Positions 15,295 through 23,911 of a DNA stretch of 41,898 nucleotides are shown piece after piece. Origin of the DNA: a virus. The DNA lies in the IMG/VR virus record IMGVR_UViG_3300032116_013696, positions 1-41,898 of that record; one strand, 5' to 3'. The notes under the pieces were generated by a model. The model saw only the letters and a list, made by a program, of their open reading frames with translations, did no database searches and was not told where the DNA came from. A program made the position numbers and the translations under genes. Positions within the stretch are counted from its first letter, which is position 1; each line of letters opens with the position of its first letter.

Positions 15295-16290
15295 TTATTT
15301 GTCAACATCAAGGTTTATTGAGTTTATTATGGAATCTATACTGTTTGAAATGTTATTTTTTGGTTCCCAATTTAAGATCTTTTTGGACTTACTTATATCG
15401 GCCCATATTTTTTCTATATCTCCGGTTCTTTTTGGATATATTTTATAGGGTACATCATAACCTTTATTTTTAAATGTGTTGATAATTTCCATAACACTAT
15501 ACCCATTTCCAGTACCAACATTGATTATTTCATGTGTTATATCGTTGACAATATTTAATGATTTTACGTGAGCATTTGCTAAATCATTAACGTCTATATA
15601 ATCTCGTATTGCAGTACCATCTTTTGTATTGTAGTCGTTACCAAAGACTCTCAAATATTCATATTCTCCTTTTATAACACCTATTAAGTATGGCATTAAA
15701 TTTTCAGGGACACCATTTGGTTTTTCGTAAATAATTCCTGTTTTATGATTACCGATAGGGTTAAAGTATCTTAAGCAAACACATCTGATATCTGTGATAT
15801 CTTCTATTATTGTTTCACAAATACTTTTAGTTAGTCCGTAAGTTGTTTTGGGTTTTTTTACTGGTGTATATTCGTTTACTGGATAGTTATCAGGTTCACC
15901 ATACACGGTACAAGAAGATGAAAAAATTAAATTTTTAACGTTAAACTTTTTCATCATTTCTAATAATGTAATTGTACCAACAACATTATTTTCATAATAT
16001 TCTAATGGTTTAATTGTAGATTCATATACAGATTTTAATGCCGCAAAATGAATTACGTCAGTTATTATATTCTCACTCAAAATTTTATTAAGTAAGTCTT
16101 TATCCCTTATGTCACCGATATATAGTTTTGGTTTTTTATTGGTAATAACCTCAATCTTATCTAACATGGTTAGATCTGAGTTAGACAAATTATCTAAAAT
16201 TATAACATTGTAGTTATTTTCTATTAATTGGACAACAGTGTGGCTACCAATATATCCTAAACCACCTGTTACTAGTATGTTTCTTATCAT
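15295..16290 (-). CDS. galE: UDP-glucose 4-epimerase
   Basis: Interconverts UDP-glucose and UDP-galactose (or the N-acetyl forms) with bound NAD. The 331-residue extended SDR has the NAD-binding T-G-G-L-G-Y-I-G-S-H (8-17), S-S-S-C-T-V-Y-G (124-131), the catalytic Y-G-L-T-K (Tyr151, Lys155) and the R-Y-F-N-P-I-G segment typical of GalE. Length is normal for the family (about 338). It begins 3 bases after the stop of the next sugar-nucleotide gene, and supplies a hexose donor for the surrounding glycosyltransferases. UDP-GlcNAc epimerase activity cannot be excluded. Confidence 0.9.
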   Translation of the reverse strand: MIRNILVTGGLGYIGSHTVVQLIENNYNVIILDNLSNSDLTMLDKIEVITNKKPKLYIGDIRDKDLLNKILSENIITDVIHFAALKSVYESTIKPLEYYENNVVGTITLLEMMKKFNVKNLIFSSSCTVYGEPDNYPVNEYTPVKKPKTTYGLTKSICETIIEDITDIRCVCLRYFNPIGNHKTGIIYEKPNGVPENLMPYLIGVIKGEYEYLRVFGNDYNTKDGTAIRDYIDVNDLANAHVKSLNIVNDITHEIINVGTGNGYSVMEIINTFKNKGYDVPYKIYPKRTGDIEKIWADISKSKKILNWEPKNNISNSIDSIINSINLDVDK

Positions 16291-16293
16291 ATA

Positions 16294-17205
16294 TTATTTT
16301 CTAATTTTATTATAGTTACTCTCAAAAAAATGTATAGTTTCTTTCAAACCTTCGTAAATTGGGGTAAATTCAAAATTAGGTAAATAATGTTTTATTTTGA
16401 AATTGTCTGACGGTTTTCTAAATTGACCGTCAGGTTTTGATGAGTCATATATTACCTCACCTTTAAAATTCATTAATTCAACAATTATACTTACGACATC
16501 CATTATTTGTACTTCTTCTGAAGTTGACAATATAATTGGTTCATTTTCATTATAATTGTGTAAAACCCATTCAGTTAGTTTTGCAACATCCCTACTAAAA
16601 ATAAACTCTCTCAATGGTTTTCCAGAACCCCATATTTTAAGTGGGGTTTTATTTTCTCTTGCTAAATAACATTTATGTATAAGAGATGGTATTACGTGTC
16701 CATTAACTACATCGTAGTTATCGTTTGGACCATAAATGTTACAAGGTATGACAGATTTATAATTTAATCCGTATTGTTCTTTATACGATCTGATTTGAAT
16801 ATCTGTCATTCTTTTTGAATATGCATAAGCGTCGTTAGAGAAATGAGGTGGTCCTAAATGAATTTTTTTCTCAGTTAGAGGATAATCAACTTGGTCAGGA
16901 AAGACGCATGTTGATAAAAAAGCCACTAAATTTTTAACTTTAGATAATCTAGCACCCTCAATCACATTCGTATTCATCATTATATTATCGTAAAAAAATT
17001 CACCTTTGTGATTCATATTACCACCAACACCACCTACTTTACCTGCACAATGTATGACACCATCAAAATGTTTAACCATTAATCTATTAGTGTCTTCTGT
17101 TTTTCTTAGATCATATTCTTTTGATGTAGGTTTGAAATATTGTTCACCGACAAACTCAGAACCAACTAAACCATATCCGCCTGTTATTAATATTTTATTT
17201 TCCAT
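16294..17205 (-). CDS. GDP-L-fucose synthase / GDP-L-colitose synthase-like epimerase-reductase
   Basis: A 303-residue extended SDR that performs C-5 epimerisation and C-4 reduction on a GDP-4-keto-deoxyhexose. Motifs: T-G-G-Y-G-L-V-G-S (8-16), A-G-K-V-G-G-V-G-G-N (54-63), S98 and C100 in L-S-T-C-V-F-P, Y127/K131 in the Y-x-x-x-K pair, N-I-Y-G-P-N-D-N (157-164), His170 in G-H-V-I-P, and W-G-S-G-K-P-L-R-E-F. These match the catalytic Ser, Cys, Tyr, Lys and His of GDP-fucose synthase. ColC (colitose) enzymes share the fold, and the dehydratase gene at 18169-19320 makes colitose a real alternative to fucose. It overlaps the upstream gene by 11 bases. Confidence 0.88.
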   Translation of the reverse strand: MENKILITGGYGLVGSEFVGEQYFKPTSKEYDLRKTEDTNRLMVKHFDGVIHCAGKVGGVGGNMNHKGEFFYDNIMMNTNVIEGARLSKVKNLVAFLSTCVFPDQVDYPLTEKKIHLGPPHFSNDAYAYSKRMTDIQIRSYKEQYGLNYKSVIPCNIYGPNDNYDVVNGHVIPSLIHKCYLARENKTPLKIWGSGKPLREFIFSRDVAKLTEWVLHNYNENEPIILSTSEEVQIMDVVSIIVELMNFKGEVIYDSSKPDGQFRKPSDNFKIKHYLPNFEFTPIYEGLKETIHFFESNYNKIRK

Positions 17206-18172
17206 AATAATCTAACCAATATTCAACCATCTCATCTATCATAGATTCAAATGTGTATTTAGGTTCCCAAGACAAAGCTTTTCTCATTTTAGTTGAGTCT
17301 CCTTTTAAATTTTCTAACTCTTCAGGTCTGAAATGTTTTTCGTCAACAATAACATAGTTGTTAAAATCTAAACCTAATTTTGAGAATGTATATTTACATA
17401 GATCCCTCACAGAGTGAGATATACCAGTGGCACATACATAATCATCAGGTTTATCAGTTTGTAACATTAACCACATTGCTTCAACGTAATCTTTTGCATG
17501 TCCCCAATCTCTCGTTGCTTCAAGATTCCCCAAATGTAATTTATCTTGTAATCCCAAACTAATTCTTACTGCCGCTTTTACAACTTTATTAGTTACAAAG
17601 TTTGTCCCTCTTCTAGGTGATTCATGATTAAATAAAATACCATTCCATATTTTCATACCATAAGAATTTCTATAATTTCTACAAATATTATATGAAAATA
17701 CTTTTGCACACCCATAAGGTGACACAGGATTCATTGGTGTTGTTTCTCTTTGATAACCATCGTTGTCAATACTATTACCAAACATTTCAGAAGAAGATGC
17801 TTGATATATTTTTGAATGTGGTGAAACCAACCTAACCGCTTCTAATAAATTTAATGTACCAACACCTGTAACATTTGCTGTGTATATTGGTTGGTCAAAA
17901 CTAATTCTTACGTGAGATTGTGCTGCTAAATTATAAACCTCATCAGGTTGTACTTTACTTAAAACACGAACTAGTGAAGCCATGTCAGACAAATCAGCAT
18001 ATTCAAGATTTACTGAATTACTATCTCTAAGATTTTCAATTCTTGATGATTGAGTTTCAGAAACGGAGTTTCTTTTTACTGTTCCCCAAACTTCATAACC
18101 TTTTTCTAATAAAAGTTCCGCCAAGTAAGAACCATCCTGACCGTTAATACCTGTTATCAACGCTTTTTTCAT
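17195..18172 (-). CDS. gmd: GDP-mannose 4,6-dehydratase
   Basis: Converts GDP-D-mannose to GDP-4-keto-6-deoxymannose, the branch point to fucose, colitose, perosamine and rhamnose. The 325-residue SDR begins with T-G-I-N-G-Q-D-G-S-Y-L-A-E-L (7-20), diagnostic for the family, and has N-L-A-A-Q-S-H-V (81-88), S-S-S-E-M-F-G (126-132, Ser/Glu catalytic pair), and S-P-Y-G-C-A-K (Tyr153, Lys157). The C-terminus includes H-x-R-P-x-E. It overlaps the GDP-sugar dehydratase gene by 4 bases (ATGA-type) and the fucose-synthase-like gene by 11 bases, so the pathway enzymes are translated together. Confidence 0.93.
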   Translation of the reverse strand: MKKALITGINGQDGSYLAELLLEKGYEVWGTVKRNSVSETQSSRIENLRDSNSVNLEYADLSDMASLVRVLSKVQPDEVYNLAAQSHVRISFDQPIYTANVTGVGTLNLLEAVRLVSPHSKIYQASSSEMFGNSIDNDGYQRETTPMNPVSPYGCAKVFSYNICRNYRNSYGMKIWNGILFNHESPRRGTNFVTNKVVKAAVRISLGLQDKLHLGNLEATRDWGHAKDYVEAMWLMLQTDKPDDYVCATGISHSVRDLCKYTFSKLGLDFNNYVIVDEKHFRPEELENLKGDSTKMRKALSWEPKYTFESMIDEMVEYWLDYYGK

Positions 18173-19320
18173 ATATTTTCGTTTACAATTTTTATAACTT
18201 TATTTAATTCTTCATCTGTCATTTGATGATTGTTTGGTAAATACAATCCGTACTCATGTACTAATTTTGAATTTGGTAATTCTTGTTTACCATATCTTTC
18301 ATACCAAAACGGATGTTCATTAATTGAACCACAAATTAATGGTCTACACTCAACATCATTTTCATTTAATTTTTCAATTAATTTATCAATATTTTTTGTA
18401 ATTATTGGGAATGAAAAATTTGACACGTATGATCCTTTTGGTTCTGAAACATTCCAAAAATCATTTTTTATTTCATTTTTATATTTCAAATAATTTTTAT
18501 GTCTGTTTTCAACAATTTGATCTATTTTTTTTAACTGACCTAATCCTAAAAATGCTTGTAGGTCTGTTGATCTAAGATTGAAACCTGGATAATAGAACGT
18601 ATATAGAGCCCTAAAATTATTTATATTATATTTTTCCCTCAATTTAATTTGAGTTTCTTTTGGTAAATCTCTATCCCAACCATGTGATCTAACTGATAGT
18701 AAAATATGGTATAATTCTTCATCATTTGTAGATATCATACCACCTTCTATAGTTGAGATATGGTGACCAAAATAAAAAGAAAATGTTGACATCTTACCAA
18801 AAGTACCAACCATTTTATCGTTATATTTTGAACCAATAGACTCACAAGTGTCCTCAACTAACAAAATATTATTTTCATTACATAGTTCGACAATTTCATC
18901 CATATTATTAGGAATCCCTAAAACATGAACTAAAATAATTGCAGATGGGTCGTCTTTTTTAATAATTTCTTTCAAATGATTTATATCTAAACCTAAATTA
19001 TCCACATCACATTCACACATTATTGGTTCTAAACCAAGTTGTATTGCGGGTGTTACGGTAGTAACCCAAGAAACGGCGGGTACCACAATTTTTTTATTTC
19101 TCATTCTATTTGACAACATAAGAGAATATATTGCCGCTAAATTTGCAGAAGAACCTGAATTAACAAATACCGAATATTTAACTCCTAACCACTTAGACCA
19201 AGCCTTCTCAAATTCGATTGTAAGATCTCCTTTTGTTAATCTTGGGTTTGTTTTTAACCACTCAATTAATAATGATACATCATCAAAATCAATGGTGTCT
19301 TTAACTAACTTTATACTCAT
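18169..19320 (-). CDS. DegT/DnrJ-family PLP enzyme with His in place of the catalytic Lys (ColD/3-dehydratase-like)
   Basis: A 383-residue member of the sugar aminotransferase fold. Family features: F-V-N-S-G-S-S-A-N (52-60), V-P-A-V-S-W-V-T-T (80-88), E-D-T-C-E-S-I-G (156-163) and I-E-G-G-M-I (191-196). At the position of the PLP-binding lysine (usual form S-F-x-x-x-K-x-x-T-T-x-E-G-G) it reads S-F-Y-F-G-H-H-I-S-T, giving His186. That substitution is the hallmark of GDP-4-keto-6-deoxymannose 3-dehydratase (ColD, His188) and of the related CDP-sugar 3-dehydratase, which remove the C-3 hydroxyl rather than transaminate. With gmd adjacent, the natural reading is a GDP-3,6-dideoxyhexose pathway. 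An inactive aminotransferase is the alternative. Confidence 0.82.
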   Translation of the reverse strand: MSIKLVKDTIDFDDVSLLIEWLKTNPRLTKGDLTIEFEKAWSKWLGVKYSVFVNSGSSANLAAIYSLMLSNRMRNKKIVVPAVSWVTTVTPAIQLGLEPIMCECDVDNLGLDINHLKEIIKKDDPSAIILVHVLGIPNNMDEIVELCNENNILLVEDTCESIGSKYNDKMVGTFGKMSTFSFYFGHHISTIEGGMISTNDEELYHILLSVRSHGWDRDLPKETQIKLREKYNINNFRALYTFYYPGFNLRSTDLQAFLGLGQLKKIDQIVENRHKNYLKYKNEIKNDFWNVSEPKGSYVSNFSFPIITKNIDKLIEKLNENDVECRPLICGSINEHPFWYERYGKQELPNSKLVHEYGLYLPNNHQMTDEELNKVIKIVNENI

Positions 19321-20086
19321 ATATGTCTTTTATTGAAAGATTTAATAGGTCATTATAGTTAGAATATTTTTTACAACTATAGTAACCATTTCGTTTATTA
19401 TTTAAATTGTTCTTATTATCAGTTAAAATATATTCATCTAAATTTTTATTGTATAGTGTAAAGATATCCTTGATAAAGTTTTTTACATTATATAACTCAC
19501 CTGACCCTACTAATATGTCCTCATTAGTTTTTATTGATTCATTCACAATTACACTTGGGTGAATTAAATCTCTTTCAAAATCTACGTTACCAATTGAAAT
19601 TTTTTCGTCATTCAAAATTGATTTGAATATTTTACCAAACAAGAATCCCTCTTTTCTGTGGACTGAGTTAAAATTAAATGGGTAAATAATAATCACATTA
19701 CTATAGTTTTCTCGATTGTTATTTATGTGATTACATAAATGTTCTTTAGATGTGATATATGATGTTGGGTTATAATTATATGGATCATTTACCGACACAC
19801 AGCCATCGTATTTATTCCACAATTCAGAAGTAGAATAAATTACAATTTTATTACATACGTCTTTTAACTCGTCTATTACTTTCAATGTGTAATTAAAATT
19901 AACTTCTTTAAAAAAATCTAAAGTTTCATTTAAGAATGTTCTTTGTTCCGCAAATAAAAGATATATCCTATTATATTTTTTTTCTTTTATTTTATTAAAA
20001 TCTAAATTTCTTGAGGAAATCTTTTCGTAATCTTTTGGGAAATAATAACTTAATTGTGAAGTATTCCCAATTACTAAATTATTCAT
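19301..20086 (-). CDS. SDR-family nucleotide-sugar epimerase/reductase, divergent
   Basis: A 261-residue protein with the outline of an extended SDR: a short N-terminal strand and loop (V-I-G-N-T-S-Q-L-S, about 5-13) in place of the canonical G-x-x-G-x-x-G, a S-T-S stretch (85-87), and Y110-x-x-x-K114 (S-Y-I-T-S-K-E). It is shorter than normal (about 300), and the NAD-binding glycines are weakly conserved, so it may be a specialised ketoreductase or a degenerate copy. It overlaps the ColD-like gene by 20 bases, so it likely acts on that enzyme's product (4-keto reduction of a dideoxysugar). Confidence 0.6.
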   Translation of the reverse strand: MNNLVIGNTSQLSYYFPKDYEKISSRNLDFNKIKEKKYNRIYLLFAEQRTFLNETLDFFKEVNFNYTLKVIDELKDVCNKIVIYSTSELWNKYDGCVSVNDPYNYNPTSYITSKEHLCNHINNNRENYSNVIIIYPFNFNSVHRKEGFLFGKIFKSILNDEKISIGNVDFERDLIHPSVIVNESIKTNEDILVGSGELYNVKNFIKDIFTLYNKNLDEYILTDNKNNLNNKRNGYYSCKKYSNYNDLLNLSIKDIYEYKVS

Positions 20087-20426
20087 TTACCCCTTTGTAT
20101 AATTTAACAGAATCCTCAACTAAAGACTTATTATTTACTATAGAATTTTCAACCATTCTATTAATTGCTTGGACGTATTTAGGTCTTTTAATTTTAAAAC
20201 AAATATCTATTTTTCTTTTCAATTCCGCAATTTCATTATCAGACTTTGCGTCACTAATGGCATCTTCTAAATACCACATTCTACAATGTAAAATTGATAA
20301 TTTTTCAATTACTTCACCTAAATTATCTGTCTCAATGATATCTTCAGGTAATTCGACATTTTTACCTTCGTTTAAAAGTTTTTGTGTCTTGTTTTTAATC
20401 AAATCTTCTATTTTTTCTCCGATCAT
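20079..20426 (-). CDS. Small helical protein, DUF4254-like
   Basis: A 115-residue all-helical protein. A central pattern (L-x-x-L-H-C-R-M-W-Y-L-E-D-A, then N-E-I-A-E-L-K-R-K-I-D-I-C-F-K-I-K-R) resembles the DUF4254 family found in Bacteroidetes glycan and LPS clusters, where the core is L-x-x-x-N-x-x-x-W-x-x-E-D ... K-R-x-I-D-x-x-N-x-x-R-x-x-x-I. The function of that family is unknown. Its location among glycosyltransferases supports a link to surface-glycan synthesis. It overlaps the next gene by 8 bases. Confidence 0.5.
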   Translation of the reverse strand: MIGEKIEDLIKNKTQKLLNEGKNVELPEDIIETDNLGEVIEKLSILHCRMWYLEDAISDAKSDNEIAELKRKIDICFKIKRPKYVQAINRMVENSIVNNKSLVEDSVKLYKGVNE

Positions 20427-20429
20427 TAT

Positions 20430-21110
20430 TTAATTAATTTTTATAAATTTATTGTGTCCTTCTGTGTTGTAACTATCTGGGTAATCCCTAACATAAGTAT
20501 GATAATAGAATAAAGGTTTATCAAGTCTAAATGAGTTGATAAAATCTTTGAATGATGATTGCATTATATGAACTTCATTAGCATTCTCAATAATCCCTAA
20601 CATATGGAATAAATTATATTTAACATCATTTTCAATTATTTTTAAATCTTTTCTAATTTTATTCCTGTCAATTGAAAATCCCCTTGTTTTGTCGTCGTGA
20701 ATAAATATATAATCCTCCCCTGTTGGGTTCAACTCATTCATGATTTGTTTTTCTAATTCATAGTCCCTTTCAAACTTAAACTTTGTGAATCTGTACTCAA
20801 ATGGTATATTTGCCGTATTATAAAAACCAATATCAAATGTTTTGGGATTACCAATCCAAAGACTATCAAAACCAACTTTTATTAAATCATTATGTAGTTT
20901 ATTACGATTTATATAATTAATAACTTCGTTATCATCTTTTAACGGTATTATTTTTATTCTATCGTCATCTCTGAACATACATGATACATTTTCATAATTG
21001 TTTGTTTTACAAAATATAGAAATTCCATCATGTAAATCACAAAAATGTCTTACAAGTCCGTTACATATTATATGGTCACCTAAACCTAAATGGTGGTAAA
21101 TATATTTCAT
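20430..21110 (-). CDS. Heptosyltransferase-like (GT-B) protein
   Basis: A 226-residue protein whose N-terminus (H-H-L-G-L-G-D-H-I-I-C-N-G-L-V-R, about 6-21) resembles the G-x-G-D-x-x x x P start of ADP-heptose:LPS heptosyltransferases and related GT9-like proteins. A later E-V-H-I-M-Q-S-S-F (about 173-181) fits the segment that contacts donor in that fold. It is shorter than typical GT9 enzymes (about 330), so perhaps only part of the fold or a minimal form. It lies between a GT2 gene and the DUF4254-like gene. Function is a guess: addition of a sugar to a glycan. Confidence 0.5.
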   Translation of the reverse strand: MKYIYHHLGLGDHIICNGLVRHFCDLHDGISIFCKTNNYENVSCMFRDDDRIKIIPLKDDNEVINYINRNKLHNDLIKVGFDSLWIGNPKTFDIGFYNTANIPFEYRFTKFKFERDYELEKQIMNELNPTGEDYIFIHDDKTRGFSIDRNKIRKDLKIIENDVKYNLFHMLGIIENANEVHIMQSSFKDFINSFRLDKPLFYYHTYVRDYPDSYNTEGHNKFIKIN

Positions 21111-21121
21111 AAATTATAAAA

Positions 21122-21841
21122 TTAACAAGCCCAAGAAGCATCACCCGTTTTATTATACCAAATTAACGTTGAGTCAATTGCCATAGATTTATTAAATTTA
21201 AATAATACATCCATACAAAAATCGTAATCATATGATAGGATTCTATTTTCATTCCACTTAATATGATCCAAAACACTTCTATGAATTGTTGTTGGTCCAC
21301 CACAAACCCAAAAACCTACACAACAACCATAAGCTCTATTATTTGGGTCAGGAAAATAGTTTAAAGGTCTTTCAGTATAATTCCCATCCCCAAAATGATC
21401 ACTATACAATTTTTTTGAATCCGCAATTTTTATGTCTTCAATTTTTATTTCATCAAATCCCGTTTCATATTTATAAGAATGATTCAAATGTAGTATGTCA
21501 TAATTTTTAAAAAAATGTTTTATAATTTCTATTCTTTGTGGATGAGGTATATCGTCTGAATCGTGATAAGTTATATATTCACATGTGGTATGTTCAGACC
21601 CAATACCTCTGTTAGGACCCTCCATAACTTGCCTGTTGTTTAACACAAATTCTAATCGACCAAAAGAATTACTATATTTAGATTTTAATTCTTCAATAAG
21701 TTGAGAATTAATTCTGTTTCCTTCTGATACGGATATAATTACTTCATCAGGTTTTTCAGTTCCATTTTCGTAATTTTTTAATATACAATCTATATAACGA
21801 AAGTGATTTGGTGTTGATGGGATTACTAAGCTAATTTTCAT
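21122..21841 (-). CDS. GT2-like glycosyltransferase
   Basis: A 239-residue GT-A enzyme. It begins K-I-S-L-V-I-P-S-T-P (2-11), has N-R-G-I-G-S-E (77-83) and the metal/nucleotide-binding D-S-D-D (94-97) in Y-H-D-S-D-D-I-P-H-P. A C-terminal segment (S-Y-D-Y-D-F-C-M-D-V) provides the acidic acceptor-side region. Gly/Cys-rich Y-G-C-C-V-G-F-W-V-C-G-G is unusual and may form part of the donor pocket. No membrane segment. It is separated by 11 bases from its neighbours on either side, on the same operon. Substrate not predictable. Confidence 0.78.
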   Translation of the reverse strand: MKISLVIPSTPNHFRYIDCILKNYENGTEKPDEVIISVSEGNRINSQLIEELKSKYSNSFGRLEFVLNNRQVMEGPNRGIGSEHTTCEYITYHDSDDIPHPQRIEIIKHFFKNYDILHLNHSYKYETGFDEIKIEDIKIADSKKLYSDHFGDGNYTERPLNYFPDPNNRAYGCCVGFWVCGGPTTIHRSVLDHIKWNENRILSYDYDFCMDVLFKFNKSMAIDSTLIWYNKTGDASWAC

Positions 21842-21852
21842 TTGTTTATAGT

Positions 21853-22608
21853 TTATTGGTAATTTATTGTTATTGGATAGTGTAAGTTTTTAAGAATATG
21901 ATCCTTATATTTTAAGGTAAGGGGGTGAAAAATATTACCATTTATTACCGCCCATCTTATTGGGTAATTAGACATCTGCCCTGTATTTGGATTTATATGG
22001 TCTTTAGAATCTCTACCCCAAGAAGATGGATTTTTTTTAAGATCCTCTAAATATCCATCCATCTTTTCGTTTAATCCATTCCACCAATCTCTTGTAAATG
22101 GTGTATTTTTTTTACATATAAATGCACCATTACCAATCAAATGAAACCATTCTCTTACTATGTGTGATGAACTCCATTTGGTACCATCTTCATTTGTTGT
22201 AAAATCCAAACAATATTTTGACTTAGTTGGGTCTAAATCACAGTTTTCTAATCTTGCAACATGACCAGGTTCCTTTTCACCATAACCTATAGCATATAAA
22301 TTTTCATTATTATTTAATTGATTAAAAAAAGGGATCCAAGAACCTAAAGTTTTTTTTATGTCAGAATAACCACCACCATAATGATGCATAAAATAACATT
22401 TAAGATAATCCCCTTTTTGTATTTCAGACAAATATTGATACCCTTCGTGTAGAGGATAGTCAGGTAAAATATAATCTTTAAGATTATCTTTAGTTATAAA
22501 AATAACTTCACAATTAGATTTGTTTCTTAAATCGTTCAACGAGACATGTCTATTCTGTGACATATCTTCATTATTTAACCACCAACAATATATTTTATGT
22601 TCTAACAT
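21853..22608 (-). CDS. Capsular-polysaccharide-synthesis-like (GT32-like) glycosyltransferase
   Basis: A 251-residue protein with I-Y-C-W-W at the start and the family signature K-G-D-Y-L-K-C-Y-F-M-H-H-Y-G-G-G-Y-S-D-I-K-K (about 65-86), equivalent to K-A-D-x-x-R-x-x-L-L-x-x-x-G-G-x-Y-x-D-x-D in GT32/Caps_synth enzymes. Here the final acid of D-x-D is Lys85, so metal binding could differ. A W-W-N-G-L segment and a late H-I-N-P-N-T-G-Q follow. Overlaps the next gene by one base (TAATG). Confidence 0.68.
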   Translation of the reverse strand: MLEHKIYCWWLNNEDMSQNRHVSLNDLRNKSNCEVIFITKDNLKDYILPDYPLHEGYQYLSEIQKGDYLKCYFMHHYGGGYSDIKKTLGSWIPFFNQLNNNENLYAIGYGEKEPGHVARLENCDLDPTKSKYCLDFTTNEDGTKWSSSHIVREWFHLIGNGAFICKKNTPFTRDWWNGLNEKMDGYLEDLKKNPSSWGRDSKDHINPNTGQMSNYPIRWAVINGNIFHPLTLKYKDHILKNLHYPITINYQ

Positions 22609-23255
22609 TATATTAAATTAATATGTTCAGGATGTAATAATTCATCTTTATCATTGAAGGCTTGACCTACAAATCTTTTTGGTTCTCTTTTTGTTGGAAA
22701 AGGTTTTTTGTCAAAAAACTCATCGTGTACTAAAGAGTTATTTTTTACTGTCGGGTAGATTACATCTCTTAAAAAATTTTGGTCAACTTGCCAAAAATTA
22801 CCTTTAACGTAATTTTCTATTTGTTGTTTAATGTTTGGAGTTACTCCTTTTTTTGAACCCCACATACCACCAAGTATTGCGGTTGTGTGCCAAGGGTGGT
22901 CCCTCATTATATGAAATCCTTTATCCGAATTTAACCATTCATTAACAGCTTCTTTTTCTCTATTGTTTAATCTTGAATCGCAGTCCCTGACAATAACAAC
23001 ATCAACATCATCTTCACCGGCGGGGTAAAATCTCCAAAACATTCCAGTCCAATCTCCCTCATTATCCATTTCAATAACTTCAGTATTATCAAAATTTCTC
23101 AAACTTTCAATAATATTATTTGGTGTTGATTTACCAATATAATATCTACAAACCCAATCAGAATAAATTTCTTTTGCCAATTCGGCATTTCTAATTGCTC
23201 CCTGAGTGTAAACTGGATTGTCACCCCATAAACTAAAAGAAATTATTTTTTTCAT
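22608..23255 (-). CDS. GT-A-like glycosyltransferase with D-C-D motif
   Basis: A 215-residue protein. The start (I-S-F-S-L-W-G, about 5-11) and V-I-V-R-D-C-D-S-R (about 87-95, D91-C-D93) match a class of small putative nucleotide-sugar transferases; a later I-M-R-D-H-P-W-H and G-G-M-W-G segment provides probable donor-pocket residues. It follows its upstream gene with a 4-base overlap. No membrane segment. Family name uncertain; catalytic role inferred from the D-x-D motif and neighbours. Confidence 0.65.
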   Translation of the reverse strand: MKKIISFSLWGDNPVYTQGAIRNAELAKEIYSDWVCRYYIGKSTPNNIIESLRNFDNTEVIEMDNEGDWTGMFWRFYPAGEDDVDVVIVRDCDSRLNNREKEAVNEWLNSDKGFHIMRDHPWHTTAILGGMWGSKKGVTPNIKQQIENYVKGNFWQVDQNFLRDVIYPTVKNNSLVHDEFFDKKPFPTKREPKRFVGQAFNDKDELLHPEHINLI

Positions 23256-23911
23256 AAATCAAAATTATTTTTTTGTCGTCTCATAAAAACTCCCATATCG
23301 TGATTATTATTATTTACGTTTAATTTATGAATTTGATCTCCACCACCATAACCCCAGTCTGGATGTTCGTGGTGAATAATTACTTGATCGATGAATGTCT
23401 GTTTTTTCAAAATGTTACCAACCACCATAAATTCATTATCCGCCCATAAAGATTTATAATCAGGGTGGTATATGTAGTTGAATCTTTTATAATATTCTCT
23501 ACCTAAAATACATAAAGTGTTAAGGTCTTTTCGGTTTCCATCATGAAACCATAAAATACCGTCAGTATCAGGATAGATATCTTTCATTTTTGTTCTAATA
23601 ATGTCATCATAACCTTTTATTTTTGGTATCATGTCATCTGATGCCAACAATATTATGTCCCAATCACCAACAACTATATCCCTATTTACGGCATGTATTT
23701 TGTTTACACTCTCACCTATTGAGTATTTTAAGTTTTTGTATGTTGAGAATTTATGAATAACTTCATCGTTATTCATTGAATGGTCGTCTGAATCTATAGA
23801 AATTTGAAATTCAATTAAATCTAAATTGTTGGCAAAGGAATAATACATATCCAAAACCTTAAAAAATTTTTCTTGTCTACCTCTAGTTGGAAATTTGATT
23901 AGTATTTTCAT
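23252..23911 (-). CDS. GT-A-like glycosyltransferase
   Basis: A 219-residue protein with K-I-L-I-K-F-P-T-R-G-R (2-12), I-S-I-D-S-D-D (37-43), and I-I-L-L-A-S-D-D-M-I-P (86-96), typical of GT2-related proteins. A C-terminal H-H-E-H-P-D-W-G-Y-G-G-G-D (about 176-188) may bind metal or acceptor. It overlaps genes on both sides (one base and four bases). Substrate unknown. Confidence 0.68.
   Translation of the reverse strand: MKILIKFPTRGRQEKFFKVLDMYYSFANNLDLIEFQISIDSDDHSMNNDEVIHKFSTYKNLKYSIGESVNKIHAVNRDIVVGDWDIILLASDDMIPKIKGYDDIIRTKMKDIYPDTDGILWFHDGNRKDLNTLCILGREYYKRFNYIYHPDYKSLWADNEFMVVGNILKKQTFIDQVIIHHEHPDWGYGGGDQIHKLNVNNNNHDMGVFMRRQKNNFDL

Noticed and set aside
18169-19320. Perosamine synthase (sugar aminotransferase) for the PLP enzyme
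   Set aside because: The Lys that forms the Schiff base is His186, so transamination is unlikely; a 3-dehydratase fits better.
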